Part shown: piece after piece, positions 42,147 to 51,941 of the stretch
Position numbering within the stretch: the first letter of the stretch is position 1
Layout of the letters: the number at the start of each line of letters is the position of its first letter
Assembly: GCF_020880975.1 (NCBI RefSeq)
Contig: NZ_JAJIWP010000001.1
Span: 496,001 to 560,000 of the forward strand
Source: Mucilaginibacter sp. UR6-1
GTDB lineage: Bacteria > Bacteroidota > Bacteroidia > Sphingobacteriales > Sphingobacteriaceae
DNA length: 64,000 bases
Reading direction: 5' to 3'
Translations under genes and position numbers: made by a program
Notes under the pieces: generated by a model
What the model was told of the DNA's origin: nothing
Database searches by the model: none
The model's input: only the letters and a program-made list of their open reading frames with translations

Positions 42147-44756
42147 TTACCTAAGTAGAAGCTTCATGGCATTGCCGGCATATTGCTTTCGCAGCGCATT
42201 TTCAGCACCGGTTGAAATAAATTCAATTTTGAACAAACGATTTCCAGCCATCCCCGGAAAACTGCCTTTTCTTTTGCCAAGGGTTAAAGTCCCGTTCCGG
42301 TCATCCCAATGAATCGGAATAACAGAATAGGCCCCTTTTTCATAATGGTATGATTCCCCGTCGTCCTCGTATAAATTGAAATCAGCGTCCGCACCGGGAT
42401 ATATGCGCAGGGTGATCACCGGGTTTTTTACCTGCTGGGTATATTGCTGATCCGGGCCAAACGGTATGATTGAACCCGCCTTGACAAATAGCGGAATCGT
42501 AGATACGTCCGCAGCCGCGTTGACACGGGTTTTGGAATTTAACCTGCGGCCTGTCCAGAAATCGAACCACCCGCCTGCGTTCTCCGGCAAATATACCTTA
42601 CGAGTGGTAACAGACGGCTGCATCACGGGGGCGACCAGCAGCGAAGGCCCGAACATATACTGATCCTCTGCTTCGAGAGCCTGCTGATCTTCCGGGAAAT
42701 CCATGACTAAGGGTCTCATCAACGTTCCGCCCTTAAAGCTTACCGCCGCGTTCTGTGTATAGATGTACGGGAGCAGGCGGTAGCGCAGCCGGAGATACTT
42801 CAAAGACTGCTGTACAACTTCGGGGCCATAGTTCCAGAATTCAGTATTGGTCTGATAGCCGTGCACACGCTGGAGCGGGCTGAAGGTGGCGAGCTGCATC
42901 CACCTGGCAAACCGTTCATGATATCTGGGATCGGTATACTGATCTGCCGGTCTGAAAAAGCCGCCCGCATCAAATGTCCACCAGGGCATCCCTGATGCCA
43001 TATAATTCAGTCCGGCCGCTAATTGCCTGCGTAATGTTTCCCAATCATTGCCGACATCGCCGGACCAGACGGAGACCCCATAACGCTGAATCCCGCTGAA
43101 TCCGCTTCTGGATAAAATTAGCACCCGTTTATCTGATGTCTCCGCGCGCGAACCCTCGTATACCGTCTTACTGACCAAAAGCGGAAATATATTCCTGACC
43201 CGTTCCCCGCTCACCGTTCCGTTATTTACTTTACGGTCCAGCAGATCGTCATTTTCAGGCTCTGTTGCGTCCTGCCACCAGGCATCGATGCCAAGCTTGT
43301 ACATCCGTTCCCGGTAGTATTTCCAATATAGTGAAGCGGCCTCCGGATTGAAGAAGTCAACCCAGTCTGTTCCGGAAACATAAAAATTACGATCGGAAAA
43401 ATCTTTGCCGATCTCTGACTTTTTATCAATTCGGGACCATACCGATACCATTAGCCTGGTATTCATGGCATGCAGGCTGTCAACCATTTTTTTTGGATCA
43501 GGATAATCGGTTTCATCAAACCGCATTGCATTCCATCCGTATTTTCCCCAATATTCCCAATCCTGGACGATGAGATCCATCGGTATATTTCTTTTCCGGA
43601 ACTCCGAGGCCACACCAAGGATTTCCTGTTGAGAATGAAAACGTTCGCGGCAATGGATATAACCCAAGGCCCAAACGGGCATTAATGGCGCGTTGCCCGA
43701 AAGCCGCCTGAACTCACCGATAGCGGCATCAGCCTTGCCGGCAAAAAATACATAATCTACCGCTTCGGCCACCGGCGAACGGAACACCGTTTCATCTTGA
43801 TATTTCCGGTAATATAACCTCGGCTTGTCACCTTCAGACGCTATGACCTTAAAGGTATGAACACCGGGGGACAGGGTTTGAAACCAGCTTGTAGTAGGGG
43901 GGAGCCAGTGGTTCTTGAAATCCACCGCTCTTTTGCCGTCAATTTCCACATAGTACCCTCCGGCCATCTTGACCCCCGAATCATACAAAAACGAATAGCG
44001 GTCACCATTCGTTATGGTGAGCGTACCGCTGTAGCTTTTGTCCCTGCGTGTTTCCTTATGTGATCCGTTGGTAGTCGTAACGTCGACAGTTTGCGCTTTT
44101 GATGGATTTGCTGAGGTTACGGGCTGCAGTGTAATTTCGGAATCGGCAGGATTGAAATCTGTCAGCCCGTAGTTATGCCAGAGTAAAGAGTATCCTTTGC
44201 TGGATGTGATAAACGGGATGGAGATTTGCGTGTTTACCTGTGTTTGTCTCCTTGGCAAATTCTTGATATTCAATATGCCGTCCTGGAACTGCCCCATCCC
44301 GTACAGGTATTCATCCTTAGGTGAAATGAATTTTTGTTCAGCGATCATACAGTCCTCACCCTGTACCTTTCCGGCAGTATATTTCCGAGCCCCGGGCATT
44401 TCCCGCAGCATAATCTTTCCCTTTAAGTCGGTGAAGGTGATTGCGCCGTCCTTTCGGCTGACGTTGATAACCAGTTTCGATGTTTTGATCGTCAGCGCAC
44501 CGGAAGATGACGTTAAGGAATAAGCGACTTTTACTGCTTTTGCAGGAAATATCATGCTTGCCGGCGTCATCGCTGAATTTTTGGTAAAGCGGATTCTCAC
44601 TGCAGAAGGCGACATGGGTGCAACAACCAGATAACCGCCATTTACGGCGATAGTGACTTGATGGGTTCCTTTTGACCAGGACCGGATTTGCTGCGCGCTG
44701 CCTAAGGAGCTGGTAAGGGCCAGGAACAGGATAGAAAACATATAACTACGTAACAT
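42147..44756 (-). CDS. GH31 alpha-xylosidase/alpha-glucosidase with PA14 insert
   Basis: 869-aa secreted glycosidase, ATG 44756 with signal peptide (MLRSYMFSILFLALTSSLGS). N-terminal GH31 domain, then a PA14-like insert at about 220-310 (YSFLYDSGVKMAGGYYVEID), an architecture known from bacterial xyloglucan alpha-xylosidases. The catalytic barrel has the nucleophile D496 in WWQDATEPE and the acid/base D567 in WSGDVGND. A beta-sandwich C-terminus ends FNLYEDDGESYHYEKGAYS. Follows the GH95 gene by 100 bp in one minus-strand unit. Removal of alpha-xylose from xyloglucan oligosaccharides is the favoured role. Confidence 0.88.
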   Translation of the reverse strand: MLRSYMFSILFLALTSSLGSAQQIRSWSKGTHQVTIAVNGGYLVVAPMSPSAVRIRFTKNSAMTPASMIFPAKAVKVAYSLTSSSGALTIKTSKLVINVSRKDGAITFTDLKGKIMLREMPGARKYTAGKVQGEDCMIAEQKFISPKDEYLYGMGQFQDGILNIKNLPRRQTQVNTQISIPFITSSKGYSLLWHNYGLTDFNPADSEITLQPVTSANPSKAQTVDVTTTNGSHKETRRDKSYSGTLTITNGDRYSFLYDSGVKMAGGYYVEIDGKRAVDFKNHWLPPTTSWFQTLSPGVHTFKVIASEGDKPRLYYRKYQDETVFRSPVAEAVDYVFFAGKADAAIGEFRRLSGNAPLMPVWALGYIHCRERFHSQQEILGVASEFRKRNIPMDLIVQDWEYWGKYGWNAMRFDETDYPDPKKMVDSLHAMNTRLMVSVWSRIDKKSEIGKDFSDRNFYVSGTDWVDFFNPEAASLYWKYYRERMYKLGIDAWWQDATEPENDDLLDRKVNNGTVSGERVRNIFPLLVSKTVYEGSRAETSDKRVLILSRSGFSGIQRYGVSVWSGDVGNDWETLRRQLAAGLNYMASGMPWWTFDAGGFFRPADQYTDPRYHERFARWMQLATFSPLQRVHGYQTNTEFWNYGPEVVQQSLKYLRLRYRLLPYIYTQNAAVSFKGGTLMRPLVMDFPEDQQALEAEDQYMFGPSLLVAPVMQPSVTTRKVYLPENAGGWFDFWTGRRLNSKTRVNAAADVSTIPLFVKAGSIIPFGPDQQYTQQVKNPVITLRIYPGADADFNLYEDDGESYHYEKGAYSVIPIHWDDRNGTLTLGKRKGSFPGMAGNRLFKIEFISTGAENALRKQYAGNAMKLLLR

Positions 44757-44856
44757 CTGATGGTATTTAATTTTGAATGGTGAATCTGTTGTCAATAACC
44801 GCTTCCGGATCATTTTCAGGCCGGATGGATTCTCCGGTACGTGTTTTTATTCCCCT

Positions 44857-47337
44857 TTATTTCAGTTTGTTCAAAACCGGAACATTGGCTGATAAGCGAT
44901 ATATTTTCCCTTTAACAGTCGGGAAGGTGGTGATATAATAGCTGCTCTCCCTGACCGATTTTACCCCGAAAAGGGATACCGGTGAACCCGTGCGCACCCT
45001 GCAGCGTGCCCCGGTCAGCGATCTGATGCTGGCCGCCTGCAAATGCCCGCTTTTCCACCGCAGACTGACCTCAAAGCCGCCGCGCCCTTTCAATCCGGTG
45101 ATCTCACCATCCGGCCAGGCATCGGGTAATGCAGGCAGCAGGTGAACTTCACCGTCGCTGCTTTGTAAAAGCATTTCCGCTATTCCGGCCGTCGCACCGA
45201 AATTGCCGTCAATCTGAAAAGGCGGGTGTCCGCAAAATAAGTTCGGATAGGTGCCACCGCCATCCGACATATTGACACGGTAATTCGTGGTTGGATTCAG
45301 CAGGCGTTGCAGCAGCGAATAGGCGCGGTTCCCGTCTTCCAGCCGTGACCAGAAACTTATTTTCCAGGCCAGTGACCAGCCTGTGCCCGCATCCGTACGC
45401 GCCTCCAGCGTCTTTCGCGCCGCTAAAGCCAGATCAGGCGTATTTTGAGGACTGATCTGTGTCCCCGGATACAAGGCAAAAAGATGGGAAACATGACGGT
45501 GCGCAGGTTCTGTCTCTTTGAAATCTTCAGGCCATTCCATTAATCTGCCGTCAGGCGCAATTTTGGGCCTGGCAAGTTCAGACAAGGCTTGTTTAATCCG
45601 TTTCTGTAAATCGGAGTTGTCGTTCAGTAACCTGCCGGCCTGTATAACTGCTGTAAACAGCCCGCTGATAATTTCCTGGTCGTGTGAAGGTCCCATCGTC
45701 ACCGAGGCTACTGAACCATCCGGTGCATGGAATGAGTTTTCGGGGGAAGTAGATGGCCCGGACACCAGCTCACCTGTTGCAGGATTTTTAACCAGCCAGG
45801 AGAGATAAAATTCGGCCGAACCCAGCAAAATAGGGTAGATACGTTTCAAATAGGCCGGGTCTTTGGTAAAGGTATAATGGTCCCAAAGCTGCTGCGCTAT
45901 CCAGCCGCCACCGGCCGTGTACATTCCCCAGCTGGTTCCCTCACCGGGCGACGTAAAACCCCAGACGTTTGTAATGGTCTGACTGCACCAGCCATTTGCA
46001 CCGTATTGAATGCGTGCTGTTTGTTTCCCCGGTTTCACGAGCGATTCCACCAGATCCGTAAAAGGACTGAAGCAATCGGAAAGATTTGCCACATCAGCCG
46101 ACCAGTAGTTCATTTGCAGGTTGATATTGGTATGGTAGTCGCAATTCCAGGGGTTCTTAATTTTATTGCTCCACATTCCCTGAAGATTGGCAGGCAGGGT
46201 GCCATTCCGCGAGGATGCGATCAGCAGGTACCTGCCGAACTGGAAGTAAGTCTGCTGCAGTCTCAGGTCGTTCCTGTTTTCCAGACGCACATCGGTAGGG
46301 ATGGTATCCCTTCCTCCAATGGCGAGATTAAACTGAACACGCCCGAAAAGCGCTTGGTAATCCTGCGTGTGCCTTTGATAAAGCTTGTCGTATCCCTTTG
46401 CCGCAGCGCTTTGCAGCTGGCTTAACGAGGTTAACAAAGGATTCCCCTTTTTGTAGACCGGATAATCCAGGGCATAATCTGTGGCAGCGGTGAGGATGAG
46501 TGTTACGGCATCCCCATGCTGCACCATGATCGCATTGTCAGTTAAGCTGATCTTCCCGCTTCCGGCAACAGCTTTCAGCCGTGCGGCATAAGCCATTCCG
46601 ATGCCACCCTTACCGTCATCGAGCGTGCCGCTCATGAGCAGGTGGCCGTTTGCTGCCCGGGTGTTGAAGCGTTCAGGGCGGGTCATGCTTACTTTGAAAT
46701 TTATGGCTGAATGCCTGTCAGCGGTAAAACGGATTACAATCGCGCGGTCGGGGTAACTGGCAAAGATCTCCCGCTTAAAACGTATGCCCGCCTGTAAATA
46801 GGAAATGATCACCTTGCCGTTATCTAAATCGAGTTCCTTCCGGTAATCGGTGTACGGCGCATCAGTCTGAAAGTCAAACAGGAGATCACCAAGTGTTTGA
46901 TAACTGCCATATTGTTTGCCTGATGATCCCGGACCCTTACAAACCTGCGTTTTTTCGGTCAGCGCGCTCGCCTCCCTATATTTCCCCTGGAACAATAATT
47001 CACGAATTTTTTCGAGGGATAAGGCTGCAGCCGGATTATTGCTGTCCTGGTAGCTGCCCGACCAAAGTGATTTTTCGTTGAGCTGAATACGTTCCCTGTT
47101 CACGTCGCCATATATCATTGCTCCCAGATAACCGTTGCCGACGGGCAGTGCTTTCAGCCATTCCGGGTCGCTCTCAAAAACATTGTCAACATCCCGCGTT
47201 CCGGAATTGGCAGGCTTATCATACCAGAGCTTAAGCTGGGGAAATTTTTTTTCAGCGGTTTGTGCGCTGCAACAGGGTCCGGTCAGGAACAGGAGCAGCA
47301 CTGGCAGCATGAGGTATTTCTGGAAGGCTTTATTCAT
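44857..47337 (-). CDS. GH95 alpha-L-fucosidase-type glycosidase
   Basis: 826-aa secreted enzyme with signal peptide [20 protein letters not shown]. Family pattern: [20 protein letters not shown] and LNEKSLWSG at the N-terminus, the (alpha/alpha)6 barrel with [14 protein letters not shown] (the two Asn of the GH95 active site), [13 protein letters not shown], and [15 protein letters not shown]. The [18 protein letters not shown] motif follows. GH95 covers alpha-1,2-L-fucosidases and alpha-L-galactosidases; either suits fucosylated xyloglucan side chains. First gene of the GH95-GH31 unit, 118 bp from the left end of the ars module. Confidence 0.9.
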   Translation of the reverse strand: MNKAFQKYLMLPVLLLFLTGPCCSAQTAEKKFPQLKLWYDKPANSGTRDVDNVFESDPEWLKALPVGNGYLGAMIYGDVNRERIQLNEKSLWSGSYQDSNNPAAALSLEKIRELLFQGKYREASALTEKTQVCKGPGSSGKQYGSYQTLGDLLFDFQTDAPYTDYRKELDLDNGKVIISYLQAGIRFKREIFASYPDRAIVIRFTADRHSAINFKVSMTRPERFNTRAANGHLLMSGTLDDGKGGIGMAYAARLKAVAGSGKISLTDNAIMVQHGDAVTLILTAATDYALDYPVYKKGNPLLTSLSQLQSAAAKGYDKLYQRHTQDYQALFGRVQFNLAIGGRDTIPTDVRLENRNDLRLQQTYFQFGRYLLIASSRNGTLPANLQGMWSNKIKNPWNCDYHTNINLQMNYWSADVANLSDCFSPFTDLVESLVKPGKQTARIQYGANGWCSQTITNVWGFTSPGEGTSWGMYTAGGGWIAQQLWDHYTFTKDPAYLKRIYPILLGSAEFYLSWLVKNPATGELVSGPSTSPENSFHAPDGSVASVTMGPSHDQEIISGLFTAVIQAGRLLNDNSDLQKRIKQALSELARPKIAPDGRLMEWPEDFKETEPAHRHVSHLFALYPGTQISPQNTPDLALAARKTLEARTDAGTGWSLAWKISFWSRLEDGNRAYSLLQRLLNPTTNYRVNMSDGGGTYPNLFCGHPPFQIDGNFGATAGIAEMLLQSSDGEVHLLPALPDAWPDGEITGLKGRGGFEVSLRWKSGHLQAASIRSLTGARCRVRTGSPVSLFGVKSVRESSYYITTFPTVKGKIYRLSANVPVLNKLK

Positions 47338-47439
47338 CGTTTGCGTATCTCTTTATCAGGGAGACACACGATTCACAGGATTTTACTCACTTGGCGAAGT
47401 TATTTATGGTAAACGGTCAAAATTTGTCGATAACATTTC

Positions 47440-48084
47440 TTAATGTCTCAAATTTACATCATTTGATGTCACACTTACTTTAGCGTAACATAACCAGTAT
47501 GCTGCCCTGATCGCGTTAGCACGTAGTTTAGGCGGCAGGCGTCTCATCTCCAAACGCTCATCTTTAAAGCGTTCGATGGGTAAGCCGTTCATCCCGTAAA
47601 CCTGACCAGCAAAGCATCTGATCTTTTGCACGGAGTATTTTGCAGTGATCATCAGGCTGGAAACATGGTGCAGCAGCCGGAAGTAAGATTCGGTGTAAGC
47701 CATCTGGGCATGGAATCCATGATCAATAATATCATAAAGTGGCTGTTGCAGTTTAACAAAGGCGGGCGGCTTTGAACTTAGGTGCCAGCAGCGCTTGTTT
47801 TTCGATCATTTCAGCGGTGTATTTGATCTCGACCAGCAGCGGTTTGCGTTTGATTTCCGACAGGTAGTAACCGCTGCATCGGGCGTATATGTTGCAGGCT
47901 TATTTCCGTTAAGGTCATGGATGGTAACCGGCTGCGCCGTGTAAGATTCGTCGCTGGTATCATATTCCAGCAGGGTCAGGTAATTGCGTTCGAGCGCAGA
48001 CTCGAAGTGCTGGCTCTTGTTATTTTTCAGGCTCGACCGCTTTCCGTTAATGGAACGGTTGCTCTGCCTGATCTTTCAGACAGG
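47440..48084 (-). pseudogene. tnsA: Broken Tn7-like TnsA endonuclease gene
   Basis: Minus-strand remnant of about 215 codons, close to normal TnsA length. The N-terminus reads PV-stop-KIRQSNRSINGKRSS, where one codon has become TGA near 48080. Next come SQHFESALERNYLTLLEYD, AQPVTI and TYTPDAAV, then a frameshift near 47870 and YLSEIKRKPLLVEIKYTAEM with APKFKAA. The E...D...E-x-K nuclease residues are all readable. After another shift, LYDIIDHGFHAQMAYTESYF continues to TAA 47440 as the TnsA C-terminal region. tnsB, which should follow, is absent. Confidence 0.7.
47456..47478 (+). repeat. Left terminal inverted repeat of ars module
   Basis: ACATC-attt-GATGT followed by CACACTTAC. The innermost 15 bases (TGATGTCACACTTAC) match the right copy perfectly; the outer 8 contain both mismatches. 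It contains the small dyad ACATC/GATGT. Confidence 0.65.
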
Positions 48085-48214
48085 TGTAAAGACATGTAGT
48101 AACAGGTAGAAATGGTGCCGCGAAGTTGTTAAGCCGCGACCGATTCCCATACCGATATTTTTAACATCGTGTTAACAAATATGCCCCTATAAGGGAGTAA
48201 AGGTTCATTTTGCA

Positions 48215-48877
48215 TTAATAAGCTTTGCGGAGTCTATCGGCCAATTCATCGGGCAAGTCGCTGTTTTCTATCGCCTCGGCAGCTTTTTCGATATCGTATT
48301 CGAAGCGAATAAACTCGGGCTGTATTTCGCCGCTGTCTCCAATATTAATGACGACATAGCAACCCTGCGGATTGCCATCCTTAGGTTTGCCGACCGAGCC
48401 AATATTTATTACATGCTTAGTGCCGATAACACGGTGATATGGCAAATGCGAGTGGCCGACACAAAGCACATCGGCTTTGGCTTCTGCCATCATTTCCGAC
48501 ATATAGTTTTCGTCGGTATCTTCCAGCACATATTCGTTGATGCTACGGGTGCTGCCGTGCGCCAGTACAATATTTAAGTGGTCATGGTTAAGCTGGTATT
48601 CCAGTTTAATATGTGCCGGTAAGGTGTTCAGATAGGCCCGATTATCAGTAGTTACCAGTTCATAGGCATAGCCCTTGGTTTTTTGATCATGGTTGCCGGC
48701 CAGTGTACCTATACCACGTTTGCGTATTTCAGCGATGACCTCATTGGGCCAGATATTATAACCGATCATATCGCCTAAGCAATAAACGGCATCTATCTTG
48801 CGGCTGTCCAAGTCAGCTAAGAATGCTTCGAATGCCGGTAAGTTGGCATGTATATCAGAAAAAAGTGCGATCTTCAT
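48215..48877 (-). CDS. Metallophosphoesterase (YfcE/MJ0936-type) of the ars operon
   Basis: 220-aa calcineurin-like phosphoesterase, ATG 48877. Metal-site motifs: FSDIHANLPA (D-x-H), YCLGDMIGY (GD), TLAGNHDQ (GNHD), VLAHGS and CVGHSHLPY (GHSH). It ends with a small helical tail. It overlaps acr3 by 1 base and closes the ars operon; phosphoesterases of this type are found in arsenic clusters of related bacteria, where their substrate is unknown. Confidence 0.88.
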   Translation of the reverse strand: MKIALFSDIHANLPAFEAFLADLDSRKIDAVYCLGDMIGYNIWPNEVIAEIRKRGIGTLAGNHDQKTKGYAYELVTTDNRAYLNTLPAHIKLEYQLNHDHLNIVLAHGSTRSINEYVLEDTDENYMSEMMAEAKADVLCVGHSHLPYHRVIGTKHVINIGSVGKPKDGNPQGCYVVINIGDSGEIQPEFIRFEYDIEKAAEAIENSDLPDELADRLRKAY

Positions 48878-49962
48878 TATTCCACGGCGGTTAAAGATTT
48901 AGCGGTATAATATTTCTTACGGAAGTAAAAGGCCAGGTTTACCAAAGCGATCAAGGCGGGCACTTCCACCAGCGGGCCGATCACCCCGGCAAAAGCTTCA
49001 CCGGAGTTGATACCGAAAACACCGATGGCGACCGCGATGGCCAGTTCAAAGTTATTGCCGCTTGCTGTAAAGGCAATGGAAGTTGACCTCGAATAATCGG
49101 CACCAAAGGATTTGCCGACAAAGAAGCTGAGCACAAACATGATGGTAAAGTAGATCACCAGCGGGATCGCGATACGCAGCACATCGAAAGGTATCTGCAC
49201 GATCAGGTTGCCTTTTAGACTGAACATCACCACTATGGTAAAGAGTAAAGCGATCAAAGTGATCGGTGAGATGAACGGCACATATTTAGTCTGGAACCAT
49301 TCTTCACCCTTTAATTTTATTAAAGCATAACGGCTGACGACACCGGCAGCGAATGGAATACCCAGGTAGATACCTACGCTTTTGGCGATCTCGCCAATGG
49401 TGATATTTACCGCCAAACCCTTCATTCCGAATAAGGGCGGGAGTACGGTAATGAACAGGTAAGCGTAAACGCTGTAAAGTAACACCTGGAAGATACTGTT
49501 TAGGGCAATTAATCCTGCTGCATATTCGCGGTTGCCTTCCGCCAGTTCATTCCAAACCACCACCATAGCGATACAACGTGCCAGCCCGATCAGGATCAAA
49601 CCAACCATGTAAGCGGGATGGTCGCGCAGAAAGATTATAGCCAAAATGAACATCAGCACCGGCCCCATGATCCAATTCAGGATAAGCGAAGCGCTCAATA
49701 CTTTGGTATCTTTAAATACCTCGCCCATATTCTCGTATTTTACTTTGGCCAGCGGCGGGTACATCATCAAGATCAAGCCGATAGCCATTGGAATATTGGT
49801 CGTACCGCTGGAAAAGGAATTGATAAAGGCAGCCGATGATGGTATAAAGTACCCGGTTCCCACACCAATAGCCATCGCCAGGAATATCCAAAGCGTAAGG
49901 TAACGGTCTATAAATCCTAATCTTCTTCTATTTGCTGCCGGGGCACAGTCATTTGCGCTCAT
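48877..49962 (-). CDS. arsB: ACR3-family arsenite efflux permease
   Basis: 361-aa permease of the ACR3 (BART superfamily) type with ten hydrophobic segments. Signature pieces: [20 protein letters not shown] in TM2 and [19 protein letters not shown], which contains the conserved cysteine of the arsenite path, then [17 protein letters not shown]. It extrudes As(III) driven by the proton gradient. ATG 49962. The 92-bp gap before it contains a copy of the ArsR-type dyad, so it may have its own promoter. The symbol arsB/acr3 is used loosely; the sequence is ACR3, not E. coli ArsB. Confidence 0.92.
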   Translation of the reverse strand: MSANDCAPAANRRRLGFIDRYLTLWIFLAMAIGVGTGYFIPSSAAFINSFSSGTTNIPMAIGLILMMYPPLAKVKYENMGEVFKDTKVLSASLILNWIMGPVLMFILAIIFLRDHPAYMVGLILIGLARCIAMVVVWNELAEGNREYAAGLIALNSIFQVLLYSVYAYLFITVLPPLFGMKGLAVNITIGEIAKSVGIYLGIPFAAGVVSRYALIKLKGEEWFQTKYVPFISPITLIALLFTIVVMFSLKGNLIVQIPFDVLRIAIPLVIYFTIMFVLSFFVGKSFGADYSRSTSIAFTASGNNFELAIAVAIGVFGINSGEAFAGVIGPLVEVPALIALVNLAFYFRKKYYTAKSLTAVE

Positions 49963-50015
49963 GTGTCTAATTTCTTTTTTGGTTTTGAACTGTATACTAA
50001 TTCTTCCAGTAATGT

Positions 50016-50040
50016 TTTATTGCGATTTTGCGATTGATTT
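50016..50040. promoter_or_regulatory. Candidate ArsR operator upstream of acr3
   Basis: TTTATTGCGATTTTGCGATTGATTT resembles the elements at 51505 and 51877 (shared ATTGNNAT.TTGCGATT pattern) and is 54 bp upstream of acr3. Confidence 0.45.
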
Positions 50041-50054
50041 GTTAAAAAAAAGGC

Positions 50055-50480
50055 TTAACCCTTTACGTGCTCATTCACGAAGTCAGCTGCGTAGACTTTA
50101 ATCATATCCCGCACCCGTCTGAACTCATCCATTATTTCTTCGGGCGTACCCGTGGCTTTGGCCGGATCAGGAAAGTTCTCATGAAGACGCTCTACCTTCC
50201 CCGGAAAGAAAGGACAAGCTTCGTTAGCATTATCACAAACGGTAATGACGATATCGAAAGGGATACCTATATATTCATCTACATGGTTGGACGTATGTTT
50301 GCTCATGTCGATATGATCTTCAGCCATTACCGCGATGGCTTTGGGGTTTACCCCATGCGTTTCAATGCCTGCGCTATAAAAATTGGCTTGATCACCCGCG
50401 AAGTGGCGCAGGTACCCTTCGGCGATCTGGCTGCGGCAACTGTTGCCGGTACACAGGACTAGTATATTTTTTTGGCTCAT
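50055..50480 (-). CDS. arsC: Arsenate reductase, thioredoxin-coupled LMW-phosphatase type
   Basis: 141-aa ArsC of the Bacillus/S. aureus pI258 class, ATG 50480. P-loop C10-TGNSC-R16 followed by SQIAEGYLRHF, and the resolving cysteines in ITVCDNANEACPFFPG (about 81 and 89, matching the known C10/C82/C89 relay). It reduces As(V) to As(III) for export by ACR3. It overlaps arsN2 by 4 bp (ATGA). Confidence 0.93.
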   Translation of the reverse strand: MSQKNILVLCTGNSCRSQIAEGYLRHFAGDQANFYSAGIETHGVNPKAIAVMAEDHIDMSKHTSNHVDEYIGIPFDIVITVCDNANEACPFFPGKVERLHENFPDPAKATGTPEEIMDEFRRVRDMIKVYAADFVNEHVKG

Positions 50481-50902
50481 AATTTCTTTTTCATGACAAT
50501 AGCTGATACCGGGCAAACATGGCTGAACTTCGATGACTGTTGTACTTCAGCAGGCACTTCTTCCCTGGTTATTTGATCATAATGATGCCGCTCAAAATAA
50601 GCCGGTGCGGTTTCGGTCAGCAAATACAATTCTGATAAGCCTTTCAGCCTGCTCATATTCGTCAAGCGTGCCAGCAGTTTACCGGCGATACCCACACTGC
50701 GGTGTGCCGGATGTACAGCCAAAGAGCGAAGCAAACCGTATCGGCCGTAAACTTCAACTCCGGCTACACCGACAACCGCACCATCTTGAATGGCAACGAT
50801 AAAGTTATCCAGCGTTTCCGGCAGATCGGCCACCGGCAGCTTTTCAGCCACCAGCAGCTCATGCAACGCATCTTTATAGGGTTGGGCCTGGTCGATGATC
50901 AT
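50477..50902 (-). CDS. arsN2: Arsenic-resistance N-acetyltransferase ArsN2-like
   Basis: 141-aa GNAT, ATG 50902 (a TTG at 50923 would overlap the DUF6428 stop). GNAT signatures: VVGVAGVEVYGRYGLLRSLA, then VHPAHRSVGIAGKLLARL (acetyl-CoA loop R-x-x-G-x-A) and LYLLTETAPAYFERHHYDQI. The LLTETAxxYFxxxGF-like ending is typical of ArsN2. ArsN-type enzymes can acetylate arsinothricin-like compounds; ArsN2 function is less clear. Its position between DUF6428 and arsC supports the name. Confidence 0.88.
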   Translation of the reverse strand: MIIDQAQPYKDALHELLVAEKLPVADLPETLDNFIVAIQDGAVVGVAGVEVYGRYGLLRSLAVHPAHRSVGIAGKLLARLTNMSRLKGLSELYLLTETAPAYFERHHYDQITREEVPAEVQQSSKFSHVCPVSAIVMKKKL

Positions 50903-50913
50903 TTTTGTAATAT

Positions 50914-51486
50914 TTAGCAGCAACCACCGCCAGGTGTGCAGCAGGCTTCAGCGGGTGCAGCAGCCAGGTTCACTAATTGTACTTTTGGTTTTTCTGCCAC
51001 AGCTGGTGTGCAGCATTCCTCGCCTTTATCGTTAGTACCGCAGCTACCGCCACGGCCTATGGCTTTACATTGTACTGCATCAGGGCGCAGGTCAACTGTT
51101 AAAGCGCCATCACTTACGATCATTTCATTCGGGAACATCTGGCGGGTATCAAATTCGGAATTGCCAAACTCGATCTTCACCGTACTTTTCGGGTTCAACG
51201 GCAGCATTTTTTCTACGATGTCCACGATAGATAAAGCTTTACCTACTTTCATTGAACGTTCCTGATTTTCGCCTTCAGGTACCCAAAGCTGCACGATGAT
51301 CTCTGTCCAGGCATTCATCACGCCGCCGCAATCCACCGAAGTTATCGGCGCTTGTTTGATCTCGGTGATATGGTAAGCCGCATCTACCATTTTGCCTTCC
51401 GCATATTGGAATTGCAGGTCAAGGTCGGGATGCTGTAACAAGGTATCCTTAAAGGTTTTCCAGTTGATCGCTTCTACTTTATTCAT
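50914..51486 (-). CDS. DUF6428 protein with cysteine-rich tail, ars operon
   Basis: 190-aa protein of the DUF6428 type found in arsenic operons of Bacteroidota. Core: FQYAEGKMVDAAYHITEIKQ, then ITSVDCGGVMNAW and IIVQLWVPEGENQ. The tail holds several Cys groups (GSCGTNDKGEECC, EACCTPGGGCC), which suggests As(III)/metal binding. It may act as an arsenic chaperone or sensor; this is inference. ATG 51486, preceded by an ArsR-type dyad. Confidence 0.82.
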   Translation of the reverse strand: MNKVEAINWKTFKDTLLQHPDLDLQFQYAEGKMVDAAYHITEIKQAPITSVDCGGVMNAWTEIIVQLWVPEGENQERSMKVGKALSIVDIVEKMLPLNPKSTVKIEFGNSEFDTRQMFPNEMIVSDGALTVDLRPDAVQCKAIGRGGSCGTNDKGEECCTPAVAEKPKVQLVNLAAAPAEACCTPGGGCC

Positions 51487-51504
51487 GGCTATTTATTTTA
51501 TATT

Positions 51505-51527
51505 TATTGTAATATTGCGATTGATTT
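51505..51527. promoter_or_regulatory. Candidate ArsR operator upstream of DUF6428 gene
   Basis: TATTGTAATATTGCGATTGATTT, 19-41 bp upstream of the DUF6428 start. It shares ATTG-N-AATATT-N-CGAT with the site before arsR. Confidence 0.5.
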
Positions 51528-51539
51528 GATCAAAAAATT

Positions 51540-51872
51540 TTAACAGCAGTTATCCTTCTTTTCTTTGTAAGAACCGAACAGCACATTCAATTCCAGTTGC
51601 AGCGCTTTCCAGGCTTCCGGCTCAATGCAATAACAAACGCTCACACCTTCAATGGTGCCCTGGATCAAGCCCGCATTTTTTAGTTCTTTCAAATGCTGGG
51701 AAATGGTCGCCTGTGCCAAGCCCAATTCTTCTACCAAATCGCCGCAAATACAGGCATTGGCCTTGATGATTTGTTGCAGGATAGCGATACGAGCCGGGTG
51801 TGCTATTGCTTTCAGTTGCACTGCCAGCTTATTTTGCTGCTCGTTGAAGATATCTGTTTTAGTTAAGCCCAT
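51540..51872 (-). CDS. arsR: ArsR-family arsenic-responsive repressor
   Basis: 110-aa winged-helix repressor, ATG 51872. HTH: NACICGDLVEELGLAQATIS followed by QHLKELKNAG. Several cysteines could sense As(III): the pair in ACICGD at the start of the DNA-reading region, C-Y-C in the beta wing (VSVCYCIEPE), and a CC at the C-terminus. It heads the ars transcript and is preceded by an almost palindromic element 5 bp from its start codon. Confidence 0.92.
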   Translation of the reverse strand: MGLTKTDIFNEQQNKLAVQLKAIAHPARIAILQQIIKANACICGDLVEELGLAQATISQHLKELKNAGLIQGTIEGVSVCYCIEPEAWKALQLELNVLFGSYKEKKDNCC

Positions 51873-51876
51873 AAGT

Positions 51877-51898
51877 ATATTGCAATATTACGATTAAT
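51877..51898. promoter_or_regulatory. Candidate ArsR operator upstream of arsR
   Basis: Dyad TATATTGCAATATTACGATTAA directly upstream of the arsR ATG; the ATATTGCAATAT core is perfectly symmetric. Similar elements precede the DUF6428 gene and acr3. Confidence 0.55.
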
Positions 51899-51941
51899 AT
51901 TTTAATCCTTCCAAAAGAAAAGGAAATAATCTTCTTGCCTT

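Noticed and set aside
45877-46425. 182-aa + strand ORF opposite GH95
   Set aside because: Shadow of the GH95 catalytic domain, whose active-site motifs are on the minus strand.
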